Source: M55B129 sp964506505 (GTDB taxonomy: Bacteria; Bacillota; Dethiobacteria; DTU022). From it: a stretch of 64,000 nucleotides of DNA. The notes below the pieces were generated by a model that saw only the letters and a program-made list of their open reading frames with translations, was not told where the DNA came from and ran no database searches. The DNA is taken from the NCBI GenBank assembly GCA_964506505.1, contig CAZDKY010000021.1:1-64000 (forward strand). Direction: 5' to 3'. This document shows positions 27,524-36,922 of this stretch, one piece after another. Made by a program: the position numbers and the translations under genes. Position 1 is the stretch's first letter. Each line of letters opens with the position of its first letter.

Positions 27524-27790
27524 TTAGATTAAATGACAATTGCATAGATTGGAAATGCTTATCGACAGGGCATATTTAAAACCCTGTCGATTCATTTTAG
27601 AAGCAATCTCTTCAAGTAACGAAAATATTTTACTACTCTCACCGAATACAATTGTCGACATGGCTCCCGTTTCATATTGAAGATCGCTGGCAACTATAAT
27701 CTTTAGCACTTCCTTTACCTCTTCATTAACCCCGGTAGTAGCAAGGGGGTAATAACTAAACTGGCAGGAAATTATTGTTTGATCTTCCAT
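27524..27790 (-). CDS. YkoF/MTH1187-like thiamine-binding family protein
   Basis: The 88-residue protein resembles small ferredoxin-fold proteins of the YkoF/thiamine-binding family: ISCQFSYYPL near the start, GAMSTIVFGESSKIF in the middle, and ISISNLC at the end. Its ligand is unknown. The ATG at 27790 lies inside the end of the methyltransferase gene (19-base overlap) with AGGAGG 15 bases upstream; a longer frame would start further inside that gene and is less likely. Confidence 0.65.
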   Translation of the reverse strand: MEDQTIISCQFSYYPLATTGVNEEVKEVLKIIVASDLQYETGAMSTIVFGESSKIFSLLEEIASKMNRQGFKYALSISISNLCNCHLI

Positions 27791-28494
27791 AAGATACAGA
27801 AAAAGCCTCCTCTCACCCGACCGGCGAACCTCTTTTCCTCTTCCCATGAAATTTCATCCTCCGGAGCATCAGGAGGAATGAAAAGGCATTCTTGTGTGGC
27901 CACAAGGTTGGGACGATCAATTTTTTCAAGCTCTTCGGGGATCCTTAAAATGGCATGGTGGAAAACCGATGTTTCACTTCTACTCTGCTCTCTGTACAGT
28001 TCTCCCCAGGTAGAATCACGGTTAATAGTCCCAATTAAAATCTTTCCACCTGGTTTGACAACTCTTTTCATCTCCTGGTAAGCCCTCTTAATATCGGGCA
28101 CGAATTCAACAGCAGCCATTGATATTACGCCATCAAAAAAATCATCTTCAAATTTCAAATCTATAATATCCTGCCTGTAGAAAAGAATATCAAATCCCCG
28201 GGCCGATGCTTTAAGACGGGCTTTCTCCAACATCGGTTCCGCTACATCAACCCCGGTCACCCGGCAGCCTTTTCCAGCCAGTTTAATACTGAAATTACCT
28301 GTGCCACAACCAACATCGAGGATTTTCTCTTTGGTAGACGGCTGGAAAAGTTCAAAAGCGGTTTTCGTCTCTATTTCATCTACAATATTCCCTTTTTTTG
28401 TGTTATACCAGCTGTCATAATTATCCGCCTTATGCGAATTGAAAACCAGTCTGTCTTCCTTTTCTGAATACGATTGCCGCTTCTCTTCAGACAT
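27772..28494 (-). CDS. Class I SAM-dependent methyltransferase
   Basis: The 240-residue protein has a methyltransferase fold: motif I LDVGCGTGNFSIKLAG near residue 58, acidic GVDVAEPML at the second strand, and post-motif GGKILIGTINRDS near 150. The substrate is unknown; the sequence resembles ubiquinone/menaquinone or small-molecule methylases. It heads the series methyltransferase - YkoF-like - ferredoxin. Confidence 0.82.
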   Translation of the reverse strand: MSEEKRQSYSEKEDRLVFNSHKADNYDSWYNTKKGNIVDEIETKTAFELFQPSTKEKILDVGCGTGNFSIKLAGKGCRVTGVDVAEPMLEKARLKASARGFDILFYRQDIIDLKFEDDFFDGVISMAAVEFVPDIKRAYQEMKRVVKPGGKILIGTINRDSTWGELYREQSRSETSVFHHAILRIPEELEKIDRPNLVATQECLFIPPDAPEDEISWEEEKRFAGRVRGGFFCILWKIKQ

Positions 28495-28950
28495 ACTGCT
28501 AAAACCTCACCTTCAATCATTATCATGCATTCCAGATCATTAAATCTGTTTATAGTTCAAATATTTATTAATATATTTCTTTCCACCCTATATTTATTAC
28601 CCTATCCTTTTTTAATTTTATTCACTCATCTAGGTCTCGTCAGGAGGCCTAACTCTTATTCCTGCGTTAAGGTTTAATAGCCTTTGGTTCTTTATTTACG
28701 GATTTTACTAAACACAGCGATGGGAAAATGCTTTCAAATACTTTAAATATTTATTCTTTTAATGTTAAAAGAAGCGTTCAAATTTTATTATAACCAATTA
28801 ACCATACAAATCAAAATAGCGGTTAATCACGTTTATGTTTTTTCTTGTTGATTATCATGCAAATGTCTTTAAAATATTATCAATATTGTGTTATAATAGC
28901 AATAGAAAGTTAGTAAATACTAACATCATATTAAAAAGGAGCGGCTCAAA
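28495..28950. other. Divergent promoter region
   Basis: AT-rich region between the divergent methyltransferase and universal stress genes with no supported gene. TATAAT at 28892-28897 is a fair -10 box for the stress gene; its -35 region is poor. Confidence 0.45.
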
Positions 28951-29409
28951 ATGAAAATTTTGGCTTGTACGGACGGTTCAAAAAACAGTCGGAAAGCCCT
29001 GGAAAAAGCTTCATTAATTGCCGCCGGATGTAATGTCAGTGAAGTAGCAGTAATTCATGTTTACCAGCCAACCTTTAATTTTTCCACCAGCTGGGAAGGC
29101 AGACAACGTACCCTCACGGAAGGAGAGATAGAAACCCTTCGTAAGCTGCACGCTGAAGAACGAGAAGAAAGAAAAGAAATTATGAAAGATGCTGTTGATT
29201 TATGTAAGGAAAAGGACATTATTCCCTGCGAAATAATGAAAGAAGGTCCCGTCGCTCATACTATTGTCACGACAGCCCGTGAAGAAGGTTTCGACACCAT
29301 CGTGATCGGCAGCAGGGGACTGGGTGGATTGAAAAAATTATTCCTGGGTAGTGTAAGCAGCGCTGTAGTTCAGGAAGCACAAGATTGTTCTGTCCTGGTC
29401 GTTAAATAA
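28951..29409 (+). CDS. Universal stress protein (UspA family)
   Basis: The 152-residue cytoplasmic protein has the ATP-binding UspA fold: ACTDGSKNSRKALEKA at the start and the nucleotide loop GSRGLGGLKKLFLGSVSSAV near residues 120-140. The AAGGAG site is eight bases before ATG. Monocistronic; it converges on the rhodanese gene with a shared terminator between them. Confidence 0.92.
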   Translation: MKILACTDGSKNSRKALEKASLIAAGCNVSEVAVIHVYQPTFNFSTSWEGRQRTLTEGEIETLRKLHAEEREERKEIMKDAVDLCKEKDIIPCEIMKEGPVAHTIVTTAREEGFDTIVIGSRGLGGLKKLFLGSVSSAVVQEAQDCSVLVVK

Positions 29410-29421
29410 ACTCAATAAACA

Positions 29422-29480
29422 CAGGGAAAGGTTCTTTTGTGTCAGTGAACACGATAAACACAAGGAAACGGTGCCGACTC
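29422..29480. repeat. Degraded GGGGACGGTTC-type intergenic repeat
   Basis: CACAGGGAAAGGTTCTTTTG followed by TGTC and later AAACGGTGCCG looks like a decayed relative of the repeat at 14029-14108. Resemblance is by eye only. Confidence 0.3.
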
Positions 29481-29513
29481 CTCCAGGAATAACGATCATT
29501 TCCTAATTACGAT

Positions 29514-29551
29514 AAAAGGGCCGACCTTCAACAAGGCCGGCCCTTTCTGGT
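29514..29551. terminator. Bidirectional terminator between uspA and the rhodanese lipoprotein gene
   Basis: AAAGGGCCG-ACCTT pairs with AAGG-CCGGCCCTTT around a CAAC-type loop. A T-run lies on the plus side. A near-copy sits after the cytochrome-rhodanese gene (31071-31106), part of the same duplication. Confidence 0.75.
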
Positions 29552-29572
29552 TAATTGATCAAAACAGGATTA

Positions 29573-30568
29573 CTATTCGGTAACAACGGGAAGTCCTTCT
29601 TTTTCAACCCAACCATCACGGATACCAAACTGCACTGAATAAGCATCAAAACCGAGCAGGCGAAGGACACCTACTGTCTGACCGGCGGTCTGGCCGGAAT
29701 AGCAACCCACGGCGATAGGCCGGGTGCTGGGCAGATCTTCGAGCAGATTACTCACTTCGCTCCAGGGGCTGTGCACAGAACCGGCAATATGGCCTGCAGC
29801 ATAGTCATCGGCGGAGCGGATATCGAGCACATAGAAAGAATTGGGATTTGCTTCCAAAGCATCATTAAGCTCCGGACCGGGAATAATATTGTTATCCGAA
29901 GCTACAGCGGCGAAGAATTCTTTAGCCGCTTCCCAGATGATCTCTTCTTTTTCAGCTGCCGGTGAAGATACACTGTCCAGGTCGCCTGCAGCGTTCATAC
30001 CCGTTTCATCAAGGGGCAATCCGGCCGCTTCGACCCAGCCCAGGCTGATCCCCGACTGCAACGATTTAACATTGTCAAATCCGGCCATTCTCAGAACTGC
30101 AACGGTCTGACCGGCGGTCTGACCTGAATAGCAAGTCACCACTACCGGCTTATTCTGGGGAATCCGATCCATTATATTCCCTACTTCAGCCCAGGCGCTG
30201 TGAACTGCACCGGGGATATGTCCTGCCTCAAAATCTTCAGCACTGCGGATATCCAGAATAAAAATGGAATTTGGATTGCTATCCAGCATCTCTTTAACAT
30301 CTGCCGGAGGCATTATGTTGTTATCTGTAGCTGTTTTAGCAAAATAATCTTTTGCCGCTTCCAGCAAAACTGCTCCGGCATCGAGAGCCTCTTCAGGCTC
30401 ATCAGTTTCCTCCTCGGGTTCTTCCACCGCCTCTTCATCTGCCTGTTCTTCATCTACTACCTCTTCTTCCGGCGTTTCGACAGCTTCTTCGGTTTCACAG
30501 CCAACCAGGCCGAAAACCATAACCCCCATGAATAATACGACAAGCAACAAACTAAAAAGCTTCTTCAT
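29573..30568 (-). CDS. Tandem rhodanese-domain lipoprotein
   Basis: The 331-residue exported lipoprotein has lipobox LVGC at about residues 21-24, then an acidic Glu/Asp-rich linker (residues 25-60). Two rhodanese domains follow (about 80-190 and 205-330), each with LDIRSA(E/D)D at the entry and a full active loop CYSGQTAGQTV, so both catalytic cysteines are present. Such domains bind and transfer sulfane sulfur. The whole C-terminal part is nearly the same as the end of the cytochrome at 31126-33309. AGGAGG precedes ATG. It would sit on the outer face of the membrane. Confidence 0.9.
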   Translation of the reverse strand: MKKLFSLLLVVLFMGVMVFGLVGCETEEAVETPEEEVVDEEQADEEAVEEPEEETDEPEEALDAGAVLLEAAKDYFAKTATDNNIMPPADVKEMLDSNPNSIFILDIRSAEDFEAGHIPGAVHSAWAEVGNIMDRIPQNKPVVVTCYSGQTAGQTVAVLRMAGFDNVKSLQSGISLGWVEAAGLPLDETGMNAAGDLDSVSSPAAEKEEIIWEAAKEFFAAVASDNNIIPGPELNDALEANPNSFYVLDIRSADDYAAGHIAGSVHSPWSEVSNLLEDLPSTRPIAVGCYSGQTAGQTVGVLRLLGFDAYSVQFGIRDGWVEKEGLPVVTE

Positions 30569-30831
30569 AATTTTTCCTCCTTTATTAATATATCTTCTTA
30601 AAAACAGGTATTTTTGATTTTAGCTTGTGTATTGTAACTTATTATTTATGAACTTTCAAGGTATTATTTAACATATATCTTTTTAATTTATTATTTTCAG
30701 ATCACTAATATCAATTTACTTATGGTATCAGCTTATGAGTATACAACATGTTATACCTGGAATTTATTAAAAATAGGCAGCAATCCCTAAACATAACTGC
30801 TGCCATTCCTGATTATAAATTTATCTTGTTA

Positions 30832-31047
30832 TCACCTGGCCATCAGGGTCCCACATTTGGGGCACTTAATCTGATTGCATGGTGTTCCTGCCTGATGAGC
30901 AATGCGGTGACCACAGTTCGGGCATACACATTCACCACCCACGCCAAACCCGGCTCCGCCCATGCGGGCTTTTCCACCACCCTGACCGAGGCCACGGCCT
31001 GTTCCCGGCCCTTCTCCCCTCGGTCCGCTACCATCTCCTCTGGGCAT
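30832..31047 (-). CDS. Small glycine-rich double zinc-ribbon protein
   Basis: The 71-residue protein starts MPRGDGSGPRGEGPGTGRG, a Gly/Arg/Pro-rich head like the DUF5320-type proteins of anaerobes. It ends with two cysteine pairs, CPNCG and CPKCG, that should bind zinc. The ATG at 31047 is chosen because AGGAGGTGA lies a few bases upstream; an in-frame GTG within that site would give three more residues. Function unknown; it lies between the two rhodanese genes but has a terminator in front of it, so it may have its own promoter. Confidence 0.75.
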   Translation of the reverse strand: MPRGDGSGPRGEGPGTGRGLGQGGGKARMGGAGFGVGGECVCPNCGHRIAHQAGTPCNQIKCPKCGTLMAR

Positions 31048-31070
31048 AATAATCACCTCCTCTTCGGGAT

Positions 31071-31106
31071 AAAAAGGCCGACCTCTTGTAAGGCCGGCCC
31101 CTTTTT
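31071..31106 (-). terminator. Terminator of the cytochrome-rhodanese gene
   Basis: On the minus strand GGCCGGCC and GGTCGGCC form an eight-pair stem (one G-U) followed by TTTTT. It lies 20 bases past the stop codon and upstream of the zinc-ribbon gene. Confidence 0.8.
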
Positions 31107-31125
31107 ATTAACTTGCCAAGTATTA

Positions 31126-33309
31126 TTATTCAGTAACAAGAGGAAGTCCATCATTTCCAATCCATCCGTTACTTATGCCAGACTGCACGGAATAAGCGTC
31201 AAAACCGAGCAAACGAAGAACGCCTATTGTCTGACCGGCAGTCTGACCGGAATAGCAACCCACAACAATGGGCTTGGCACCAGGTAAATCTTCCAGCAGG
31301 TTGCCCATTTCAGCCCAGGCGCTGTGAATTGCACCGGCAATATGACCCTCAGCATAATCTTCGGCCGAACGGATGTCGATTACATAGAAGGCATTTGGAT
31401 TGGATTCCAGTGCTCCATGTAACTCCGGACCGGGGATTATATTATTACCTGAAGCCACAGCGGCAAAGAATTCTTTGGCCGCTTCCCAGATAATTTCTTC
31501 TTTTCCATCAGCCGGTGATGAAACACTGTCCAGGTCGGCGGCAGCGTTCATGCCCGTTTCATCCAAAGGCAGTCCGGCCGATTCTAACCAGCCCATGCTG
31601 ATTCCCGACTGAATGGATTTGACATTTTCAAACCCGGCCATCCTCAGAACGGCAACGGTCTGAGCAGCGGTCTGACCAGAATAACAGCCAACCACTACCG
31701 GTTTGGTTCGGGGAATGCGGTCCAAGATGTTACCCACTTCAGCCCAGGCACTGTGAACGGCACCGGGAATATGCCCCGCTTCAAAATCATCTGCACTGCG
31801 GATATCCAGCACAAAAATGGAATTCGGGTTACTATCCAGCATCGCTTTAACATCTGCCGGAGGCATAATATTATTATCTGTAGCTACTTCGACAAAATAA
31901 TTTTTTGCAGCTTCCAGCAAAACTTCTCCGGCGTCGATAGCCTCTCCCGACTCTTTGTCTTCTTGATCCGACTCTTCACCCGATGTTTCTTCCTGAACTA
32001 TTTCTCTCAACACATCCACCTGTGGTATCGATCTGACAACCAGATTCAGATTGGCCTTGCTGTCATTTTCTACTAAATCGCTTTCCCCCAGGAAGAGGTA
32101 TTCATTACCGTGACAGGCTTCGCAGCTTTCGTTCTGCATGGTCAGCCGCTGGACATTATGCATTGACGAATATTTCCAGTTAGGAATTTCGTCATAATTT
32201 GGCAGTTCACCATCAATTGCAGCCAACGTATCCGGAGCTGTTGGAACATGACGCAGGGAAATATATTCATAGGGACGTTCTTCTGTCCGATCGGGGTTTA
32301 AACCGATTTTAAACATAATCCTTTCAGTACCTGTGGTACTGGCCAGCGCTCCATCTTCAGTCATCATTACGTGGCAATCATAGCAATTGTTATTAGCAGA
32401 ACCATGGCAGACCTGGCAGTTCATTGTATCTTCAGAATGGGCTTTGTGAGCCAGAACATCGCTATCTTCATAAACATTGCCATGGCAATCAGAGCAACTG
32501 GGCAAATCAGCTTCAAAACGGTTATTTTCCGGCTCCCCGCTGCCGTGGAAGTTGCTCTGGTCATGACAGTCGGTGCAGGTCATTCCCGCATCGAAATGAA
32601 CATCCGATGTGTAGCCAACCAAACCCATAAATTCACCGGCTACACGGGCACCGTGGCATCCGTAGCATGTCTCTTCAACCGGCGGGTTCTCAGCAAACAT
32701 GTGCTCAGAATGAAGTCCCCCGGTATAAACCTGCGGCCTGCTGACATGGCATGAGCCACATCCCGAATGGCAGTGAGAACAATTGTCATCAAAGGCATAC
32801 TGATATGGGCTTCCTTCCTCCATGGTAGAACCATCGTAGGTAAAGGCTTCCAGCCCTTCCCTCATGCCCTGGACTGTATAATGAATAGACCCGGCAAAAG
32901 TAGCACCCTGTTCTTCGTGGCAGGTCGCGCAAAGAGCTCCCCCTCCCTCCGCGGAAGGTTGAGTAATCAACCCCTGGTGTGCTTCCTCCTTGTTGGTAAC
33001 ATTCTGTCCGCTGTGGCAGGTAATGCAGCCTAATTCGCCGTGGGCGGTTTCAACAAAATCTGGATTAACATAGAACAGTTCCTGACCCCCCAACTGGGGT
33101 CCGGCGACACCTCAACCGGCACCAGCAGATGCTTCAGGAATTTCGTACATCGATTCCATTGTTCCAGCATCCAGGTGACAAGCCATGCAACCATCACTGG
33201 GTGTGGCTCCAAGAGCCGGAGCTGTATTAACATACCAGATTACTACTGCAAAAACTAAAACCACTGATGAAACCAAAAATATTAATGATTCCTTTCTACG
33301 TTTTGCCAA
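31126..33309 (-). CDS. Eleven-haem cytochrome c fused to two rhodanese domains, with in-frame UGA (candidate selenoprotein)
   Basis: Read through the TGA at 33112-33114, one frame of 727 residues runs from ATG 33309. Residues 8-30 form an export signal or anchor helix. Eleven CxxCH haem sites follow (first CMACH at C41, before the UGA; ten after it, ending at CEACH). The UGA is residue 66, in a glycine-rich AGAG-U-GVAGPQLGG loop. After an acidic linker come two rhodanese domains with intact CYSGQTA loops, nearly the same as the neighbouring lipoprotein. Without read-through the signal peptide and first haem site are cut from the rest. A SECIS-like hairpin follows the UGA. It lies just downstream of ccmABCDEF on the same strand. 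The sulfur-reducing role is an inference; a nonsense mutation or base error remains possible. Confidence 0.75.
33081..33114 (-). promoter_or_regulatory. Candidate bacterial SECIS element
   Basis: After the UGA (33114-33112) come ten bases, then GACCCC (33101-33096), loop AGTTGG (33095-33090) and GGGGTC (33089-33084). The stem extends past a G-A mismatch by CC/GG. The apical loop starts 16 bases after the UGA and has G as its second base, within the published bacterial SECIS rules as I remember them (loop 16-37 bases away, G among its first two bases). This genome demonstrably uses Sec, judging by fdhA. Confidence 0.6.
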
Positions 33310-33532
33310 AACCCCACCTCCTAATGCTGTTTAAACGATACAACCATATTTTACATATGCCAGATTAAATGATAGCTTATAACTTTCAATGTGATTCTTA
33401 TTCATAACCGCTTTTTATTATATCATAATCGTGCCGGAGAGGCTATAGAAATGGTTATTTAAATTACCATCAAAATTACCATCAAAATTAAAAATTTCAA
33501 ATATAATTTGATATCTAATCCGTTTGATTCCC

Positions 33533-35692
33533 TCAGGTTGTGAAACGCCTCCAAACGGCAATCGCCGTGCCGGCAACCAGCAGAACCGCACCAATGGCAA
33601 GGATCGAAATGAGTGGCTTTATTTTGACCTCGGCAATAAATATTTCTTCCTCCTCTACAACACTCTCGCCACCCTCAAAGGTAAGCTGCACCATACCACT
33701 ATCAGCATCGATCTCTTCCATGATAATTCTTTCCCCCCCGGGCAGGATAGCAGGATTATTGATTCGCTCCGCCGGATTCTGAACGATCGTAGGCATGTAC
33801 TCGCGGAAACCATCGCCACCATCCACCTCCAGCAGTGCACCCACCTCAATTACTTCGGCCTCGGAATGGGATGCAAAAGAAAAATCGCGGAACACTATCA
33901 GGTAATCTCCGACCCGATATTGTTCATCTTTAGCCAGGATAAACGTTTCTCCGCCTCCGACAATCTGCAGCTCCATGGGACTGATGTATAAATCACTTAA
34001 AATGTTGTGATGAATTGCCGGTGAACGCATCACTTGCTCTCCAGCAGTATAAATATTGGGCCTGGCAATGATCACCTGTGTTCCGTCTTCGACCTGGACC
34101 ACCGGGTAGTTGTTTTTCCCCTCGACAGTGAGCCCGAGATAGGTAAATTCCAGGCCCAATGCCTCTACCGTCTCTCCCTTTTTGAGATTAAGAAGCTGCG
34201 ACTCAGTGTAAAAAGTGGAAGCAAGGACCCCGATAAAAAGCAGAGCAAGTCCGACATGGGCCAGGTAAGCCCCGCTAAATTTCAAGCCCGCCTTCACAGT
34301 CCTTACCAGCCAAACGACATTTACGGCAAGGGCCAGGGTCATTATCCCAATGAAAAGTAAATCAAAAAAAGAATTAACGCCGGCCAGGTAAGCAACAATC
34401 AATGCTACAGGGAAAATAATGAGGATCTTTTTTAACCTGGTAAAGACAACTTTAAACACCGCGTTTTTCCAGCCCAGCAGCGGGCATACAATCAAAACAA
34501 TAAAAAGAAGTAAAAACAAAGGGCTATTGGTCTGAAAATAAAACTGCTCATCTACACTGGCCGGGGAACCGAACAACCCGGTCAGAATAGGAGAAAGTGT
34601 GCCCAGCAGGACCAGCAGAGATGAAAGGCAAAGCACAACCATTGTTATTACGAAACTGCCCTGGCGGGAGAAAAATCCTTCCGAAGAGCTCTGAACCGGC
34701 ATAAATTTAAACCTGGCTATATAAAGTACCAGACCCGGAACCAGATAGATGAGAACAAAGATTCCCAGTACATAGGTCAGGGCTGTTTCGGCAAAGGCGT
34801 GCACGGAATAGTCGGCCATAACCCCACCGCGAGTGAGGAAAGTAGCGGTAATTATAAGAACAAAAGTGATAATGGCCAGTAAAAGATTGCTTTTTACAAA
34901 GCGGCCTTTTTGCTTCTGGCCAACAAGCCCATGCACAAGAGCCGTAGCCGTCAGCCAGGGAACCAGGGATGCGTTTTCCACAGGGTCCCAGCCCCAGTAA
35001 CCGCCCCAGCCCAAAACCCGGTAGGCCCATGCCGCTCCGATAAATATTCCCGCTCCCAGGAAAAGCCATCCAGCTCCGGCCCATGGAAGAGCGCGCAGGA
35101 AACCCACTGACCAGTCTTTTTTCCAGAGAGCAGCAACTGCATAGGCAAAAGGAATAGTAAGCAGGGCATATCCGATAAAGACAATCGGAGGATGGATAAC
35201 CATCCACGGATCCATCAACAAAGGATTCATTCCCATACCGTCAGCCGGAACCCGGCCGAGGTCATAAAAAGGAGTTTCCAGGAAAAGAAAGATCATCAGG
35301 AATAACTGCCCCAGGAGAATAAAAGGCATCACCGCTGGCAACAGCTCTTTTTCTTTTTTCATCAGCAAATAACCGGCCAGGGCAGCCATCAAAGCCCATA
35401 GCAGAAAAGTGCCTTCCTGGCCGGCCCAGAAAGAGGAGACCAGGTACTTTAAAGGCAATTCGAGGTTGGTATGTGCAAAAACATAGTAATACTGGAACTG
35501 GTGAGTCAGCAGGACATACATCAGGTAAACGGAAGCGATTATAATACCCGCCGTATGCAAATGGTAAAAGACATAGGCATAATCAATACCAGCCGATTTG
35601 CCGGATTGCGATGAAATTGCTTTTTTCAAAAATAGTATTGCCGCCGCAAGTGCGGATCCAAAAGCAATCAGAATACCAATATTACCGATCAT
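33533..35692 (-). CDS. ccmF: Cytochrome c maturation protein CcmF (haem lyase)
   Basis: The 719-residue protein has about 15 membrane helices. The haem-handling tryptophan-rich motif WGGYWGWDPVENASLVPWL is near residues 225-245; DPWMVIHPPIVFIGY near 165 holds a conserved histidine. It attaches haem to apocytochrome c outside the membrane. Its ATG shares one base with the ccmE stop. A region near the C-terminus is an extracytoplasmic beta domain. In the System I variant lacking CcmH, CcmF is thought to do the ligation alone. Confidence 0.95.
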   Translation of the reverse strand: MIGNIGILIAFGSALAAAILFLKKAISSQSGKSAGIDYAYVFYHLHTAGIIIASVYLMYVLLTHQFQYYYVFAHTNLELPLKYLVSSFWAGQEGTFLLWALMAALAGYLLMKKEKELLPAVMPFILLGQLFLMIFLFLETPFYDLGRVPADGMGMNPLLMDPWMVIHPPIVFIGYALLTIPFAYAVAALWKKDWSVGFLRALPWAGAGWLFLGAGIFIGAAWAYRVLGWGGYWGWDPVENASLVPWLTATALVHGLVGQKQKGRFVKSNLLLAIITFVLIITATFLTRGGVMADYSVHAFAETALTYVLGIFVLIYLVPGLVLYIARFKFMPVQSSSEGFFSRQGSFVITMVVLCLSSLLVLLGTLSPILTGLFGSPASVDEQFYFQTNSPLFLLLFIVLIVCPLLGWKNAVFKVVFTRLKKILIIFPVALIVAYLAGVNSFFDLLFIGIMTLALAVNVVWLVRTVKAGLKFSGAYLAHVGLALLFIGVLASTFYTESQLLNLKKGETVEALGLEFTYLGLTVEGKNNYPVVQVEDGTQVIIARPNIYTAGEQVMRSPAIHHNILSDLYISPMELQIVGGGETFILAKDEQYRVGDYLIVFRDFSFASHSEAEVIEVGALLEVDGGDGFREYMPTIVQNPAERINNPAILPGGERIIMEEIDADSGMVQLTFEGGESVVEEEEIFIAEVKIKPLISILAIGAVLLVAGTAIAVWRRFTT

Positions 35693-36075
35693 CAGCGATT
35701 ATCCTCTGCTTCTTCATATTTTGAGGGACATTTGACAAGAATTTTTTCGGCCTGGAACACTCCTTCGCAGTATTCTCCAACCACGACAACATTTTCCGAA
35801 TGTTCCATGTTATTCGGTTTTACCCCACTGTAGGTAACAGAAGCCCTGGTTCCCTCTTCGTCAACCAGGTAAAAATGGAGTTCACCGGCAGTACTATCAT
35901 ATTGAATGGGCTCTTCCTTGACAAGGTAACCGAGCACCTGGACCTGCTGCAATGTTTCCGCCGCTTCGGCAAATGAAACATAAGGATTGAGAGCAGAGCG
36001 AAATGAAAAGAAAGCAAAACTGGCAAAGACGATAATCACCGCCAAGCCGATTATCCATTTTGTTTTATTCTTCAT
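35692..36075 (-). CDS. ccmE: Haem chaperone CcmE, CxxxY variant
   Basis: The 127-residue protein has one N-terminal membrane helix (residues 8-26) and an OB-fold beta domain. In usual CcmE haem binds covalently to histidine in a HxxxY motif; here the site reads CPSKY with C116, the cysteine variant known from archaea and some sulfate reducers. The ATG at 36075 (MKNKTKW) is used rather than a longer frame, because it overlaps the ccmD end by 11 bases in the usual coupled way and the longer frame only re-reads ccmD. Confidence 0.9.
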   Translation of the reverse strand: MKNKTKWIIGLAVIIVFASFAFFSFRSALNPYVSFAEAAETLQQVQVLGYLVKEEPIQYDSTAGELHFYLVDEEGTRASVTYSGVKPNNMEHSENVVVVGEYCEGVFQAEKILVKCPSKYEEAEDNR

Positions 36076-36181
36076 CTTTTTTCTCCAACTTTCTGATCCG
36101 CAGATCAATCCTGAGCAGATAAAAGAAAATTCCACCCCAGGCAATCAGGGCAACAATGAGAACAATATATAGATCAGACAT
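36065..36181 (-). CDS. ccmD: Small haem exporter subunit CcmD
   Basis: This 38-residue frame starts MSDLYIVLIVALIAWGG, with one membrane helix (residues 5-23) followed by RIDLRIRKLEKK and an acidic end, the standard CcmD layout. It overlaps the ccmC end by eight bases (ATGTCTGA) and the ccmE start by eleven. CcmD helps release haem-loaded CcmE from CcmC. Confidence 0.9.
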   Translation of the reverse strand: MSDLYIVLIVALIAWGGIFFYLLRIDLRIRKLEKKDEE

Positions 36182-36839
36182 TTTCTTCACCTTCCATTCC
36201 AGTTGTCACCGAAGAAATACGTGAAACAATATTTGCTATCCAAGCGTAAAGGCCGGTAAATCCCACCATGGAAGCCATAAAAACCTGGAACATTTTCGCA
36301 TCCATCTGGAATCCTGATTCGACACTAATAATCGGATCTGGATGGAGGGTGGCATAGACCCTGGGAATGATGAAAACCAGAAAAGGGACGGAAATAAAAG
36401 CAATTATACTGAAAACTGAGGCCATCCGGGCCCGTCTTGTTTCATCTTCCACTGCCGATCGCAGCACAAAATAGGCGCAGTAGATCAAAAGAAGGACAAA
36501 GATAGAGCTCTCTCGGGGATCCCAGTTCCAGAACATGCCCCAGGTGTAACGGGCAAAAATTGACCCGGTTAACGTAGCCAGAACAGTAAATATTAATCCG
36601 ATTTCAGCATTGAGAGCCGCCTTTCGATCATCGATCATCATTCCTTTTTTTAAATAACGAATGCTGTAAATCATGGAGATGAGATAGGCCAGGACACTGA
36701 CCCAGGCCAAAGGAACATGAAAAAATATTATCCGGGCCAGATCACCCAGGCCAAGGGCGGGCGGAGCATAAATAAAGGCGGCAATAGTGACCAGCGCCAT
36801 CCAGAGGGCAAGAATAATTTTCAGGACCAGTAAAACCAT
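36174..36839 (-). CDS. ccmC: Haem exporter/handling protein CcmC
   Basis: The 221-residue protein has six membrane helices and the tryptophan-rich motif WGMFWNWDPRESS near residues 100-115, with the flanking histidines HVPLAWVSV near 40 and TLHPDPI near 160. It loads haem onto CcmE on the outer side. It lies 83 bases downstream of ccmB. Confidence 0.95.
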   Translation of the reverse strand: MVLLVLKIILALWMALVTIAAFIYAPPALGLGDLARIIFFHVPLAWVSVLAYLISMIYSIRYLKKGMMIDDRKAALNAEIGLIFTVLATLTGSIFARYTWGMFWNWDPRESSIFVLLLIYCAYFVLRSAVEDETRRARMASVFSIIAFISVPFLVFIIPRVYATLHPDPIISVESGFQMDAKMFQVFMASMVGFTGLYAWIANIVSRISSVTTGMEGEENV

Positions 36840-36922
36840 TTTTATACTCCTTTATATTCCTTCACAAGAACCGCCGCAGATATTTTCCGCTTTATATACT
36901 TTGCCACACCTTGCCGTTTTGG

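Noticed and set aside
33112..33309. Independent 65-residue mono-haem cytochrome
   Set aside because: It continues in frame past a single UGA into haem-rich sequence without its own start or signal; a separate gene is less likely, though not excluded.
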